Virus record (IMG/VR): IMGVR_UViG_3300009159_000238 | Span: 1 to 28,428 of that record | Strand: one strand, 5' to 3' | Length of the DNA: 28,428 nucleotides | From: a virus | Shown: positions 1 through 8,725 of the stretch, piece after piece | Layout of the letters: each line of letters opens with the position of its first letter | Numbering within the stretch: position 1 is the first letter of the stretch | Translations under genes and position numbers: made by a program | The notes under the pieces: generated by a model | What the model was told of the DNA's origin: nothing | The model's database searches: none | Seen by the model: only the letters and a program-made list of their open reading frames with translations

Positions 1-3000
1 GGCACCAGATATTGTAAGAAACGTAGAAGGTAATTATAACACTATCGCTAATCTTGCTGAAAAAGCAGGTATTCTTGGTACAGTTTGGAACGCATGGCAA
101 ACCAGCTGGGTTGGTGGTACATATGTTGCTGCTCAATGGGCTCAACAGGATGGTGCTTTCCGTAATACATATCAAACTGTTGCGAATCAAGTTGGGCTAT
201 CACGTACTGGAATTAGATCAACAATTAATGTTCAGATGGACAGACAAGTTGTAGATGATAGAATAATTTCTACTGCTCTTATCCCATACATCCGCCAACG
301 AAATGTATTAGTACAAGTTAAGGCATTAAAACCAAATACTCGTTTCTACCCGTACTTTGATAATATTTCTGTTGCTGAATATTGTACTCCGTCTTCTTAT
401 CTAACATATACATTGGCAAGTTCAACTGCTCCAGACTTTGAAACAGCAAAAAATGCTGGTGTTGATGCCACAGATACTGCACGTATTATTGATAATATCC
501 CAACTGTTACCAACGCAGATAGTTATGGTAATATGTGTTTAAATATTGGTGATAGAATCCAAGGTGGTTCATCAAATGCAACCGCAGTAGTTGTCGGTAA
601 AGACCGTAATTCTGATACTGGAGTGCGTCGTTTACATATTGTAAACATCAAGGGTACATTTACTACTGGTGAAACTATAACTGCTTATGGTACTGGATCT
701 GGTGCGACTGCTACTATTAGTGGAACTATGCCAACTAATAAATTACAGGGTGATGCATTAACAACAAACTCTGTCGGTGAATTAAACTTTATTTTCTGGA
801 TTCCAAATTATGATTCCATTAAATTCCGTACTGGTGTTCGTGAGTTTAAATTACTAGACGTTAGCACTTCTGATGGTCAATCAACATCGTCTTCAAAAGT
901 TCAATACGAAGCAACTGGAACTCTTCAAACTAGACAACAAACTATCAACTCTGTTCGTAATGCAGTTATTGCTCAAGAAAGTCTTGAAGACAGCACTGTA
1001 ATTGTTAATGCGTCAAACCGTATTATTGATTCCGTGCAGACTGTGTTTGCAGCACCCAGCGGTACTGACCCATTGGCACAAACATTCTTGGTTCAATCTC
1101 CAGGTGGAGCATTCTTAAGTAAGGTTGATATCTTCTTTGCCACTAGAGATGCTGGAGTTCCAGTTACACTAGAAATTCGTGAAGTTGTAAATGGATATCC
1201 AGGAAAACGAATTCTTCCATTCTCTAAAGTAACTTTAAAAACAGAACAAGTTAATGCTCCAATTTTTGGTACAACAATTGATACAACCCTGTATAACACT
1301 GTTACTCTTGATGGTGCGACTGTTGCCAAGTATGATAAACCAACATCTTTTGTGTTCCCATCTCCTGTTTATGTTCAAGACGGAGAAGAATATGCAATAA
1401 TTCTTTCTACTGATTGTATTAATTACAAAGTTTGGATTGCTCAGATGGGCGATATAATTCCAGACTCTAATAGAGCCATCTCTGAACAACCATATAATGG
1501 TGTTCTATTCAAATCTCAAAACTCTTCTACTTGGACTGCAAATCAAGACCAAGATTTGAAGTTTACAATTTATCGTTGTAAGTTTAATACTGATGTTACA
1601 GGTAGCGTAGAATTTGTTAATGATGTATTATCCAATAATCTAATAGAAGCAGATCCATTCCAGACTACAAGTGGAACAAACAAACTTCGTGTATGGCATG
1701 AAAATCATGGTATGTTTGTTGATTCAAAAGTGGTATTCGATAATGTTAACAAAACAGTTTATCAAGGTACTACAGCTACAGGTACATTTACTTGTGCTGA
1801 TAATGATCCAACTATCACAGGAGTAGGAACATCGTTTAATTCAATACTAAATCCTGTGGGCACTGCATTTATTCGTGCGTCAGATAATAAGGTTATGGGT
1901 ATTATTGCTTCAATAACTGGTAATACAAGTTTAGAATTATCTTCTAATGCTTCTGAGACTGTTTCTTCTGCTGTTGCATTTAAATTGGCTCCATCAATAA
2001 ATGGTATCCCTGTCACTGAGATTTATACAAGCGCAGCTGCAAATGCTCAAATTCAACATACAATTAGTGATGTTGATTTAGATTCTTATTGTATTACTGC
2101 TAGCACTAATGCAACTACCACAGGTTACTCTGGTGGAAGCAGAGTTCGTGCCAGCAGCAACATAGTATATGACATGGCGATTCCATCAATACAATCGCAG
2201 AACTTCTCAGATACAAATATTGATTTTACCATGAAGACTACTTCTGGCAAATCAGTGGATGGCGCAGAGACTCCATATACGTATGGATCATACAAAGGTA
2301 TTGTTACAAACAATAATAATATGTTCTTTGCTCCACAGGTAGTTGCTTCTACAGTAAATCAATCTTCAGGTAAAACTGTTACACTTCAGGCAACTATTAG
2401 TTCTGATAATGATGCATTATCACCTATTATTGATAGTCATAGAACTTCTCTAATTACGGTTTCTAACAAAATTAATAAGCCATCAGAAACTAATGTAAAC
2501 GTGTCTTTAATAGACAATAGAACAGTATTCACTGGTGCCACTGGAGCGTTTAGTTTTGTAAATTTAGGTACTGCTTGGGCAGCAACTACTTCTAAAGCAG
2601 TTGGTGATCAAGTTAACTATCTTGGTAATCTGTATACAGTCACCATCGCAGGAACTACCAGTACAGCTGGTCCAACCCACACAGCTGGTTTATCTGTAAA
2701 TGGCACAGCTACTTTACTATTTTCTGGTAAATGTACTACTATTACGACTTCAGTCGCTGGTGTAGCTGCATTAGTTCTAACTATTCAAGTTGGTAAATAC
2801 ATTACGGTTTCTGGCTCTACTACTGGTGGCAATGATGGAACTTATCTTGTGACCAGTGTTGCTGGAGACGGATCAACCACAGGAACAATTACTGTTTCTA
2901 GAACGACTAATTTTACCAGTGAATCTGCTATTAGTGGAACTACAGTTAAATTGAGAACTCTGTTCGTTGATGAAATTGCTCCAGTGGGCAGTTCTTCAGT

Positions 3001-3340
3001 GAATAAATATGTAACGAAAGCGATTACTCTTTCCAATCCATCTAACTTCTTTAGAATTAGATACGCAGGTAACATTCCACAAGAAGCCGATGTATTGGTT
3101 TACTATAAGACTTCTCCTGTTGGATCTACATTGGACTTTAATAGAATAAACTGGACTTTATCTGACCCAGATGCTGCAATCGTTAAGGTTCAGAATGGAG
3201 ATGATACCTTTATTGATGTGGATTACTCCGAAGAGGGTCTATCCCAGTTTGACGTAATTGCAGTTAAGATCGTTATGCAGTCTACAAATAGTTCTGCAAT
3301 ACCGAGAATTAAAGATCTACGAATTATAGCGTGTGCCTAA
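1..3340 (+). CDS. Large baseplate/tail structural protein, 5' end outside window
   Basis: The reading frame is open from base 2, so the true start lies upstream; 1,112 residues are visible. An internal ATG at 236 is not the start, because coding sequence of the same character continues before it. Seen in order: a signature LKPNTRFYPYFD at visible residues 109-120; a short beta-hairpin-like segment with GETITAYGTGSGATATISG near 224-242; a probable jelly-roll domain from DPLAQTF (356) to about 488; and a C-terminal domain ending in IPRIKDLRIIA. These signatures recur in large virion proteins of T4-like cyanophages and relatives, which suits a baseplate or fibre-network component. Position upstream of the fibre block and of genes 13/14 matches the T4 gene 10 region, but I cannot show that it is gp10. 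CDS certain, exact role uncertain. Confidence 0.8.
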   Translation, partial: APDIVRNVEGNYNTIANLAEKAGILGTVWNAWQTSWVGGTYVAAQWAQQDGAFRNTYQTVANQVGLSRTGIRSTINVQMDRQVVDDRIISTALIPYIRQRNVLVQVKALKPNTRFYPYFDNISVAEYCTPSSYLTYTLASSTAPDFETAKNAGVDATDTARIIDNIPTVTNADSYGNMCLNIGDRIQGGSSNATAVVVGKDRNSDTGVRRLHIVNIKGTFTTGETITAYGTGSGATATISGTMPTNKLQGDALTTNSVGELNFIFWIPNYDSIKFRTGVREFKLLDVSTSDGQSTSSSKVQYEATGTLQTRQQTINSVRNAVIAQESLEDSTVIVNASNRIIDSVQTVFAAPSGTDPLAQTFLVQSPGGAFLSKVDIFFATRDAGVPVTLEIREVVNGYPGKRILPFSKVTLKTEQVNAPIFGTTIDTTLYNTVTLDGATVAKYDKPTSFVFPSPVYVQDGEEYAIILSTDCINYKVWIAQMGDIIPDSNRAISEQPYNGVLFKSQNSSTWTANQDQDLKFTIYRCKFNTDVTGSVEFVNDVLSNNLIEADPFQTTSGTNKLRVWHENHGMFVDSKVVFDNVNKTVYQGTTATGTFTCADNDPTITGVGTSFNSILNPVGTAFIRASDNKVMGIIASITGNTSLELSSNASETVSSAVAFKLAPSINGIPVTEIYTSAAANAQIQHTISDVDLDSYCITASTNATTTGYSGGSRVRASSNIVYDMAIPSIQSQNFSDTNIDFTMKTTSGKSVDGAETPYTYGSYKGIVTNNNNMFFAPQVVASTVNQSSGKTVTLQATISSDNDALSPIIDSHRTSLITVSNKINKPSETNVNVSLIDNRTVFTGATGAFSFVNLGTAWAATTSKAVGDQVNYLGNLYTVTIAGTTSTAGPTHTAGLSVNGTATLLFSGKCTTITTSVAGVAALVLTIQVGKYITVSGSTTGGNDGTYLVTSVAGDGSTTGTITVSRTTNFTSESAISGTTVKLRTLFVDEIAPVGSSSVNKYVTKAITLSNPSNFFRIRYAGNIPQEADVLVYYKTSPVGSTLDFNRINWTLSDPDAAIVKVQNGDDTFIDVDYSEEGLSQFDVIAVKIVMQSTNSSAIPRIKDLRIIACA

Positions 3341-3341
3341 T

Positions 3342-3572
3342 ATGTTACTAAAGGTACAAGGAGATCCTAGTTTAGTCAGAGATGCCAACACTATGGCTAT
3401 CCTAAATACTAGTGGAACAGATTATCAGAACTATATTCGTAGAAGAGAGTCTTTAATGTCTGATAAAGAGCAGCTGACAATTCAGGCAAATGAAATAAAT
3501 AACTTAAAACAAGATTTGAGTGAAATCAAACAAATGCTATCAGCATTACTGCACGATCGTATAAAAGGATAA
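3342..3572 (+). CDS. Small conserved coiled-coil phage protein
   Basis: About 76 residues. The first half reads like a short conserved protein found beside structural genes in T4-like marine phages (LLKVQGDPSLVRDANT, then AILNTSG). The second half, from about residue 40, has a heptad-like pattern (LTIQANEINNLKQDLSEIK, then MLSALL) and is probably a coiled coil, so oligomerisation is likely. Start choice: the ATG at 3342 directly follows the upstream stop (TAATATG, the same arrangement as before gene 13 at 25064), suggesting re-initiation. A GTG at 3333 in the same frame would add three residues (MPN) and overlap the previous gene; it cannot be excluded. There is no clear Shine-Dalgarno sequence. 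Function unknown; possibly a scaffold or accessory of the large protein before it. Confidence 0.8.
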   Translation: MLLKVQGDPSLVRDANTMAILNTSGTDYQNYIRRRESLMSDKEQLTIQANEINNLKQDLSEIKQMLSALLHDRIKG

Positions 3573-3575
3573 TAA

Positions 3576-4571
3576 ATGTCAACAATAGTCTTAAGAGCGA
3601 CTAAAGGTTCGCCTCTTACCAATACTGAAGTCGATACAAACTTTAGTAACTTAAACACAGATAAACTAGAAGCCACCTACGCAGGTGCGATGAACAGTTT
3701 AACTGGCGGTACTTCTATCGCCACTGTGGGCACAGTTACTGCTGGTACGTGGTCTGCCACTGCTATCGGTGCGACTAAAGGTGGTACTGGTCAAACAACT
3801 TATGCAGCTGGCGATTTGCTTTACGCAAGTGCCACAAATACTTTAAGTAAACTAACTAAACCATCTACTGCTAGTTACCTAAAAATGGCTTCTGATGGTA
3901 CTCCTTCTTGGGATACTCTTGGCTTAGATGACATTACTGCCACTGGTACTGTTACCACTGGTACTTGGAATGCATCTGTTATCGGTGCTGCATATGGTGG
4001 TACTGGTATCGCAAATAATGCAGCAAATACTATTGCTTTCACTGGTAACTTTTCGCTTGGTTTAACTCTATCTGCAAACACATCGCTGACTTTACCGTCT
4101 TCTGGTACAGTGGCTACTATTGCAGGTTCTCAGGCATTTACAAATAAAACATACAATGGCTTAACAGTAACATCAAGCACTGGTACTTTAACCATTACTA
4201 ATGCTAAAGTTCTATCAGTAAGCAATACACTAACATTTACTGGTACAGATTCGTCTTCAGTAGCGTTCGGAGCAGGTGGTACAGTTGCTTATACAGACGT
4301 GGGTACTTTATCCAGTCTAGTATCAGTTGGCACTATCACTACTGGTACTTGGTCAGCCACTGCCATTGCAGCTACTAAAGGTGGAACTGGTTTAACGAGT
4401 TATGCTACTGGTGATATAGTTTACGCTTCTGCGACAAATACCCTAAGTAAATTAACAGCAGGTACAGATGGAAATGTTCTAACACTTGCCAGTGGTGTCC
4501 CATCATGGGCAGCACCAACTGGTGCTTCAACAGGTAAGGCTATTGCAATGGCATTAGTTTTTGGCTCATAA
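3576..4571 (+). CDS. Tail-fibre repeat protein with TKGSPLTNTEVDTNF anchor
   Basis: 331 residues. The N-terminus (residues 4-27, with LRATKGSPLTNTEVDTNFSN) is an anchor type common at the start of phage fibre proteins. The body is a string of short Thr/Gly/Ala/Ser-rich beta repeats: GTVTAGTWSATAIGATKGGT near 52-71, repeated near 239-258, and ASATNTLSKLT twice. One QAFTNKTYNG unit links it to the larger repeat fibres downstream. The C-terminus is GKAIAMALVFGS, almost the same as the end of the fibre at 23072-25066. AAAGGA at 3564-3569 is a good ribosome-binding site 6 bases before the ATG. Low complexity and repeat architecture fit a trimeric fibre shaft or whisker-like protein; the receptor, if any, cannot be read from sequence. 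Confidence 0.88.
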   Translation: MSTIVLRATKGSPLTNTEVDTNFSNLNTDKLEATYAGAMNSLTGGTSIATVGTVTAGTWSATAIGATKGGTGQTTYAAGDLLYASATNTLSKLTKPSTASYLKMASDGTPSWDTLGLDDITATGTVTTGTWNASVIGAAYGGTGIANNAANTIAFTGNFSLGLTLSANTSLTLPSSGTVATIAGSQAFTNKTYNGLTVTSSTGTLTITNAKVLSVSNTLTFTGTDSSSVAFGAGGTVAYTDVGTLSSLVSVGTITTGTWSATAIAATKGGTGLTSYATGDIVYASATNTLSKLTAGTDGNVLTLASGVPSWAAPTGASTGKAIAMALVFGS

Positions 4572-4589
4572 TTTTAAGAGGAAATAGAA

Positions 4590-4994
4590 ATGGCAAATCC
4601 AAATATTGTAAACGTAGCAACTATTAATGGTTCTACTACATACCAATCATTAACAAACACAAACGATAATGCTTTAGTCACCAATGCTTCATCTAGCGGA
4701 ACTATTGTTAAAGTAAACAACATTTTTGTGTCAAACGTAAATGGTGTGTCAGCTGCGACTGTATCACTATCATTCCGTTCTGCTGCAAACACTGTTACTT
4801 CTGGTACATTAAGCACTGCTAGCAACGGTACTGCATATCGTTTAGTATATCAAATTTCGGTTCCTGCAAACACAACTTTAATGTTGTTGGATAAAGCTGG
4901 TGCAATTTACTTGACAGAAAATACATCAATTTCTATTCAAGCAGGAACAGCAAGTTACCTAGAAGTGGTTGCTTCATTCGAAACAATTTCTTAA
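4590..4994 (+). CDS. Small beta-rich virion structural protein
   Basis: 134 residues, Ser/Thr/Val-rich, with no charged clusters, membrane segment or signal peptide. The pattern of alternating hydrophobic strands (for example VKVNNIFVSNVNG near 45-57 and SVPANTTLMLLDKAG near 90-104) suggests a compact beta sandwich. Proteins of this type occur as small structural proteins in T4-like aquatic phages; I recognise the style but cannot give a family name. AAGAGGA at 4576-4582 is a strong ribosome-binding site 7 bases before the ATG. It lies between a fibre gene and a LamG-type adhesin, so it is probably a virion decoration or fibre-associated protein. CDS call is firm, function is inferred. Confidence 0.85.
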   Translation: MANPNIVNVATINGSTTYQSLTNTNDNALVTNASSSGTIVKVNNIFVSNVNGVSAATVSLSFRSAANTVTSGTLSTASNGTAYRLVYQISVPANTTLMLLDKAGAIYLTENTSISIQAGTASYLEVVASFETIS

Positions 4995-5024
4995 TTTTAG
5001 TTTTTGAATACGAGATAGGACACC

Positions 5025-6629
5025 ATGTCTAAAAGATATCCAGGAAATTTTATCACTGGTAATCCAGTAGCATTATCACAAACATCAAATAATGGTATTT
5101 GGGATTTAAAGGATCAGTACCAAGCAACTGCCAATGGTACTTGGCAAGAAGCCGATGGTATCTATGAGATTCCTAAATCGCTAAGATTTAGAGGTTCAGC
5201 ATTAGCGAATTTGACCAGAACTCCAACTGTCGATGGAAACCGCAAAAAATGGACATGGAGTGGATGGGTAAAACGAGGGCAGTTGGAATCTTCAGCTACT
5301 GATCGTATATTGTTTAGTTCTCCTTCTCAATCTGGAAATGACGGCATTGCTGCAATATATTTCAATGGTGATCAACTTCATACCTATTACGATACTAGCG
5401 GTGCAAATCCTTATGGTGCTATTGGTCCAGCTTATTATCGTGACCCATCAGCTTGGTACCATATTGTTTGGGCTGTTGATGCAGTAAATACAATTCATAA
5501 AGTTTATGTAAATAATGTATTAGTTTCTACTGATACTTCTAAATATCCACCTAATTACGATTATTCAATGAATCGTGCTGGATATACTCATACATTTGGG
5601 ACTCAAGCATGGGGTCCAACTAATTATTTTGACGGCTACATGGCAGAAGTTAACTTTGTTGATGGACAGTTCTTAGATCCATCATACTTCGGTTATACTG
5701 ATGCTATTACAGGCATCTGGCAACCAAAGCGTTACACTGGTGCATATGGAACAAATGGCTTTTATCTATCATTTAATGTAGATACAACTTTCTCCACAGA
5801 CTTCTTAGTAGTTGCTGGTGGTGCTGGTGGTGGATCGAATCGTGGTGGTGGCGGTGGTGCTGGTGGTTTTAGGACTTCTGCTGGAACAAGTGGTGCCAAC
5901 TCTGCTGCTGAAACTGCTCTTACTTTATCCACTGGAGTTGCTTATACAGTAACTGTCGGTGCTGGTGGTGGTAGTTATACCAACGGTAGCAATTCTGTAT
6001 TCTCAACTGTTACTTCTCTTGGTGGTGGACGTGGCGGGGGCGCATCAAATGGAGAACCAGCTTCTGGTGGATCTGGTGGCGGTGGTGCAGGTGACGACGG
6101 TGCTGGTTTTGCAGGAACTGCTGGACAAGGTTTTGCTGGTGGTACTGGTGAAGATAATGGTGGATCTGGACGTAGCGGTGGTGGCGGTGGCGGTGCTGGG
6201 CAAGTTGGAGCGACTGCCGTTAATGGAACATTCACTGCTGGTAATGGTGGTAATGGTCTTGCATCAACAATTTCTGGTTCTTCAGTAACATACGCTGCAG
6301 GTGGCGGTGGTGGACATTTAAATAACGGAACTGCTGGTACTGCTGGTACTGGTGGATCGGGTGGTCTTGGTGGTAATGGTGCATCTGGCTCTTCAGGTGG
6401 CACAGGTGGTTCTGCCTCAGCAAATACTGGTAGTGGCGGTGGTGGTTCTGCAGCTATTGCTTCTGGCGGTAGCGGTGGTTCTGGTATCGTTGTTATTAAA
6501 ATCCCATCATCACGAACTGCATTCTTTAGTTCTGGAGTAACATTTACTGGCGGTACAGCAAGCGGTGGATTTAGAATTTACACTGTAACTCAAACATCTA
6601 CAACATCTGAAACGGTAACATTCGCATGA
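5025..6629 (+). CDS. LamG-like plus glycine-rich tail-fibre adhesin
   Basis: 534 residues. The N-terminus MSKRYPGNFITGN resembles that of the giant protein at 9309 (MTRRYTGGFLS), suggesting a shared virion-attachment segment. Residues about 50-250 form a LamG/concanavalin-like domain (KKWTWSGWVKRG, DPSAWYHIVWAVD, YVNNVLVS, FDGYMAEVNFVDGQ) ending in PKRYTGAYGTNGFYLSF. Residues 259-493 are a glycine-rich domain opening with FLVVAGGAGGG and closing with SGIVVIKI, with many GGGGG runs. About 40 further residues follow. LamG-type domains usually bind glycans, and glycine-rich arrays in phage adhesins such as S16-type gp38 form layered polyglycine-II receptor tips; both point to host recognition. 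AGGA at 5017-5020 is the likely ribosome-binding site. The stop overlaps the next start (ATGA). Confidence 0.88.
   Translation: MSKRYPGNFITGNPVALSQTSNNGIWDLKDQYQATANGTWQEADGIYEIPKSLRFRGSALANLTRTPTVDGNRKKWTWSGWVKRGQLESSATDRILFSSPSQSGNDGIAAIYFNGDQLHTYYDTSGANPYGAIGPAYYRDPSAWYHIVWAVDAVNTIHKVYVNNVLVSTDTSKYPPNYDYSMNRAGYTHTFGTQAWGPTNYFDGYMAEVNFVDGQFLDPSYFGYTDAITGIWQPKRYTGAYGTNGFYLSFNVDTTFSTDFLVVAGGAGGGSNRGGGGGAGGFRTSAGTSGANSAAETALTLSTGVAYTVTVGAGGGSYTNGSNSVFSTVTSLGGGRGGGASNGEPASGGSGGGGAGDDGAGFAGTAGQGFAGGTGEDNGGSGRSGGGGGGAGQVGATAVNGTFTAGNGGNGLASTISGSSVTYAAGGGGGHLNNGTAGTAGTGGSGGLGGNGASGSSGGTGGSASANTGSGGGGSAAIASGGSGGSGIVVIKIPSSRTAFFSSGVTFTGGTASGGFRIYTVTQTSTTSETVTFA
5799..6503 (+). repeat. Glycine-rich (GGN)n coding repeat, module copy 1
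   Basis: Dense GGT/GGC/GGA codons encode the glycine-rich domain of the 5025 protein. The module is framed by a hydrophobic opening strand (LVVAGGAGGG) and closing strand (GIVVIKI). A homologous module with the same framing strands and an internal GTAGQG(F/Y)AGGTG motif sits at 12400-13062. The low complexity keeps antisense and alternative frames open, which explains long proline-rich reverse-strand frames here that are not genes. Confidence 0.85.
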
Positions 6630-6979
6630 GCCACTTTGCAAAATTAAACGAAAATAATATTGTTGTCTTTGTAACTGTCGGTAGACAAGAAGACGATGGT
6701 AAAGAAGCAGAATTAACTGCTCGCACAGGAGATGTTTATAAACAAACATCTTACAATACATATGGTGGAGTCCACAAATTAGGTGGCACTCCATTTAGAA
6801 AAAATTATGCTGGAATTGGATATACTTACGATGAAACTCGTGATGCGTTTATTCCACCTAAAGAATTTAACTCTTGGGTTTTAAATGAACAAACCTGCTT
6901 ATGGGAGGCACCAACTGCTATGCCACTAGATGGATTATATGATTGGGATGAATCTCAACAGAAATGGGTGGAGGCTTAA
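6626..6979 (+). CDS. Small fibre-associated protein (putative assembly/accessory protein)
   Basis: 117 residues, rich in Trp/Tyr. Features: an opening MSHFAKLNENNIVVFVTV; a middle with GGVHKLGGTPFRKNYAGIGY followed by TYDETRDAFIPPKEF; and WVLNEQTCLWEAP, then DWDESQQKWVEA at the end. This arrangement is typical of a small protein found next to tail-fibre genes in many T4-like aquatic phages. A role as fibre chaperone or capping protein is plausible but inferred. The ATG overlaps the previous stop (ATGA at 6626-6629), so translation is probably coupled to the LamG adhesin, and the next gene starts immediately after its own stop (TAAATG). It separates what look like two halves of one module chain. 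Confidence 0.85.
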   Translation: MSHFAKLNENNIVVFVTVGRQEDDGKEAELTARTGDVYKQTSYNTYGGVHKLGGTPFRKNYAGIGYTYDETRDAFIPPKEFNSWVLNEQTCLWEAPTAMPLDGLYDWDESQQKWVEA

Positions 6980-8713
6980 ATGGCAATATATTTTGGCTCT
7001 GACGCATCAGGTAATGGTAATCACTGGCAAGCAATTAATTTTAGTACCACTTCAACAAGCACAACATATGACTTAATGGTTGATTCACCAACCAACGTAT
7101 TTACATCAGCAACAGATATTGGTGGTGTAGTTCCAGGAAATTATGCTACATTAAGTAATTTAGTTCCACAAACAAATTCATCTTTAACTGATGGTAATTT
7201 ACAATGGTTTAACCAAAGTGGTGTGAGTACTAGTTATGCTAAACCAGCATCTTTTTGGGGTCCAGGAAAATGGTACTTTGAGGTGACAGTAACTAATGGT
7301 TCTGCCACTTCAGTCATGGATACTGGTGCTATTGGTGTGATGGTATATGATCCAGCAACAACTTATGCAAGTCGTTCTATCGGTTATGGTAGTAATGATT
7401 TCGTATGGAGATATGATGGGAACAAAGTAAATAACGGTACTGCAACTGCATACGGTACTGCAGTTAACTCTAATACTGACGTGGTTATGTGTGCATATGA
7501 TACATCGAACAATACAGTTTGGTTCGGTAAAAATGGTACTTGGTTTGCTTCTAGTAATCCTGCAACAGCAACTAGCCCAGCGTTTACAGATAGTGCAAGA
7601 TCTCAATTAGAATATTTGTTTAAACCAATCGTGCATTCAACTCATGGTGGTGGTGGAACTGCAGTTAATGTAGTTAATTTTGGTCAGCGACCATTTGCTT
7701 ATACTCCACCTACTGGATTTAAATCATTATGTACAACTAATTTACAAGCAGTTGGCACATCTTCTGTTGCAACAGCTGCATTAACACCAAATAAGTGGTT
7801 TGACACTAATCTTTATGGTGGTTCCAATGGAGATATTCGTGTACAAAATGCTGGTTTCCAACCAGATTTTATTTGGATTAAATCCAGACAAATTCAAGGA
7901 CATGTATTAGTTAATTCTATTGGTGGTGGGGGAGAAATACTTCAATCAAATACTGCTAGTACACCTCTAACTGGGATAACAAAACCAATAATTTTTGATT
8001 CTAATGGGTTTACCTCAACAACTGATATTCATACAAATGGTTATGGTTATGCTGCATGGCAGTGGAAACAATCACCAACAGCTGGATTTAATATTGTTTC
8101 ATATACTGGTGATGGTACAAACAATAGAGCAATTTCTCATAATCTTGGAGTCACCCCAGAATTTATTATAGTAAAAGATCGTACTATTGCATACAACTGG
8201 GATATCTATCATAGAGATTTAGGTATTAGTGCTACACTTATATTTACTGATGCTGGCACAAGAAATTATAGTGCGTTTGGTAGCACAGCACCAAATAGCA
8301 GCAACTTCTTTACTCAAAATAGTTATACTAATACTAGTGGTAGTAGAATGATTGCTTATCTCTGGGCATCAGTTCCAGGATTTAGTAAAATGGGATCTTT
8401 TACTGGTAACGCATCTACAGATGGTCCATTTGTATATTGTGGATTTAGACCTCGATTTATTATAACTAAAAACTTAACTAATGGTGCATTCTGGGTTATT
8501 CATGATACTGCTCGTGATCCATCAAATGTTTCTGATAGATATGTATATCCAAACAATAACCTTGCAGAAGGACAAACTTATTCTAAATTTGATATACTAT
8601 CGAATGGATTTAAGTGTCGTAATACTAATGATAATGTTAACTATACTGGAGTAACGACCATATTTGCTGCATTTGCAGAGTCGCCATTCGGACTAAATAA
8701 CAGAGCAAGATAA
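6980..8713 (+). CDS. SPRY-like tail-fibre protein with shared C-terminal domain
   Basis: 577 residues. The N-terminus (SDASGNGNHWQAINF) matches a linker that in the 9309 protein directly follows a LamG domain. Residues about 95-252 look like a SPRY-type fold: GPGKWYFEVTV, then NTVWFGKNGTWF near 178, then FGQRPFAYTPPTGFKS. Residues about 266-577 form a second, larger region (FQPDFIWIKSR, ISHNLGVTPEFIIVKD, YLWASVPGFSKMGSFTGN, DGPFVYCGFRPRF) closely related to the C-terminus of the 9309 protein; it may correspond to a DUF7483-type phage domain, a name I give only tentatively. GGAGG at 6970-6974 gives an excellent ribosome-binding site five bases before the ATG. Likely the receptor-binding partner of the preceding adhesin, completed by the chaperone-like gene that follows. 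Confidence 0.86.
   Translation: MAIYFGSDASGNGNHWQAINFSTTSTSTTYDLMVDSPTNVFTSATDIGGVVPGNYATLSNLVPQTNSSLTDGNLQWFNQSGVSTSYAKPASFWGPGKWYFEVTVTNGSATSVMDTGAIGVMVYDPATTYASRSIGYGSNDFVWRYDGNKVNNGTATAYGTAVNSNTDVVMCAYDTSNNTVWFGKNGTWFASSNPATATSPAFTDSARSQLEYLFKPIVHSTHGGGGTAVNVVNFGQRPFAYTPPTGFKSLCTTNLQAVGTSSVATAALTPNKWFDTNLYGGSNGDIRVQNAGFQPDFIWIKSRQIQGHVLVNSIGGGGEILQSNTASTPLTGITKPIIFDSNGFTSTTDIHTNGYGYAAWQWKQSPTAGFNIVSYTGDGTNNRAISHNLGVTPEFIIVKDRTIAYNWDIYHRDLGISATLIFTDAGTRNYSAFGSTAPNSSNFFTQNSYTNTSGSRMIAYLWASVPGFSKMGSFTGNASTDGPFVYCGFRPRFIITKNLTNGAFWVIHDTARDPSNVSDRYVYPNNNLAEGQTYSKFDILSNGFKCRNTNDNVNYTGVTTIFAAFAESPFGLNNRAR
8693..8699 (+). promoter_or_regulatory. Weak late-promoter-like CTAAATA
   Basis: CTAAATA lies at the very end of the SPRY-like gene, 26 bases before the ATG of the chaperone-like gene at 8726. 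It resembles the T4-type late element TATAAATA with a changed 5' end. It overlaps coding sequence (codons for LN), so it may be chance. Confidence 0.25.
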
Positions 8714-8725
8714 AAGAGATTAAAA

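Noticed and set aside
54-254. Short + strand open frame at the window start
   Set aside because: It overlaps, in another frame, the clearly coding 5' extension of the first structural gene, and its translation has no recognisable character.
3002-3501. AATAAATA at 3002-3009 and 3494-3501 as promoters
   Set aside because: Both lie inside genes. The first has no start codon at a fitting distance, and the second is 74 bases ahead of the 3576 start; chance matches are expected in AT-rich sequence.
3576-4571. Regular short repeats that might be CRISPR-like or a minisatellite
   Set aside because: The repeats are in-frame coding units of fibre shafts, with variable length and no constant spacer structure.
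5975-6403. Proline-rich reverse-strand open frame
   Set aside because: Exact antisense shadow of GGN codons in the glycine-rich module; no ribosome-binding site and no neighbour on that strand.
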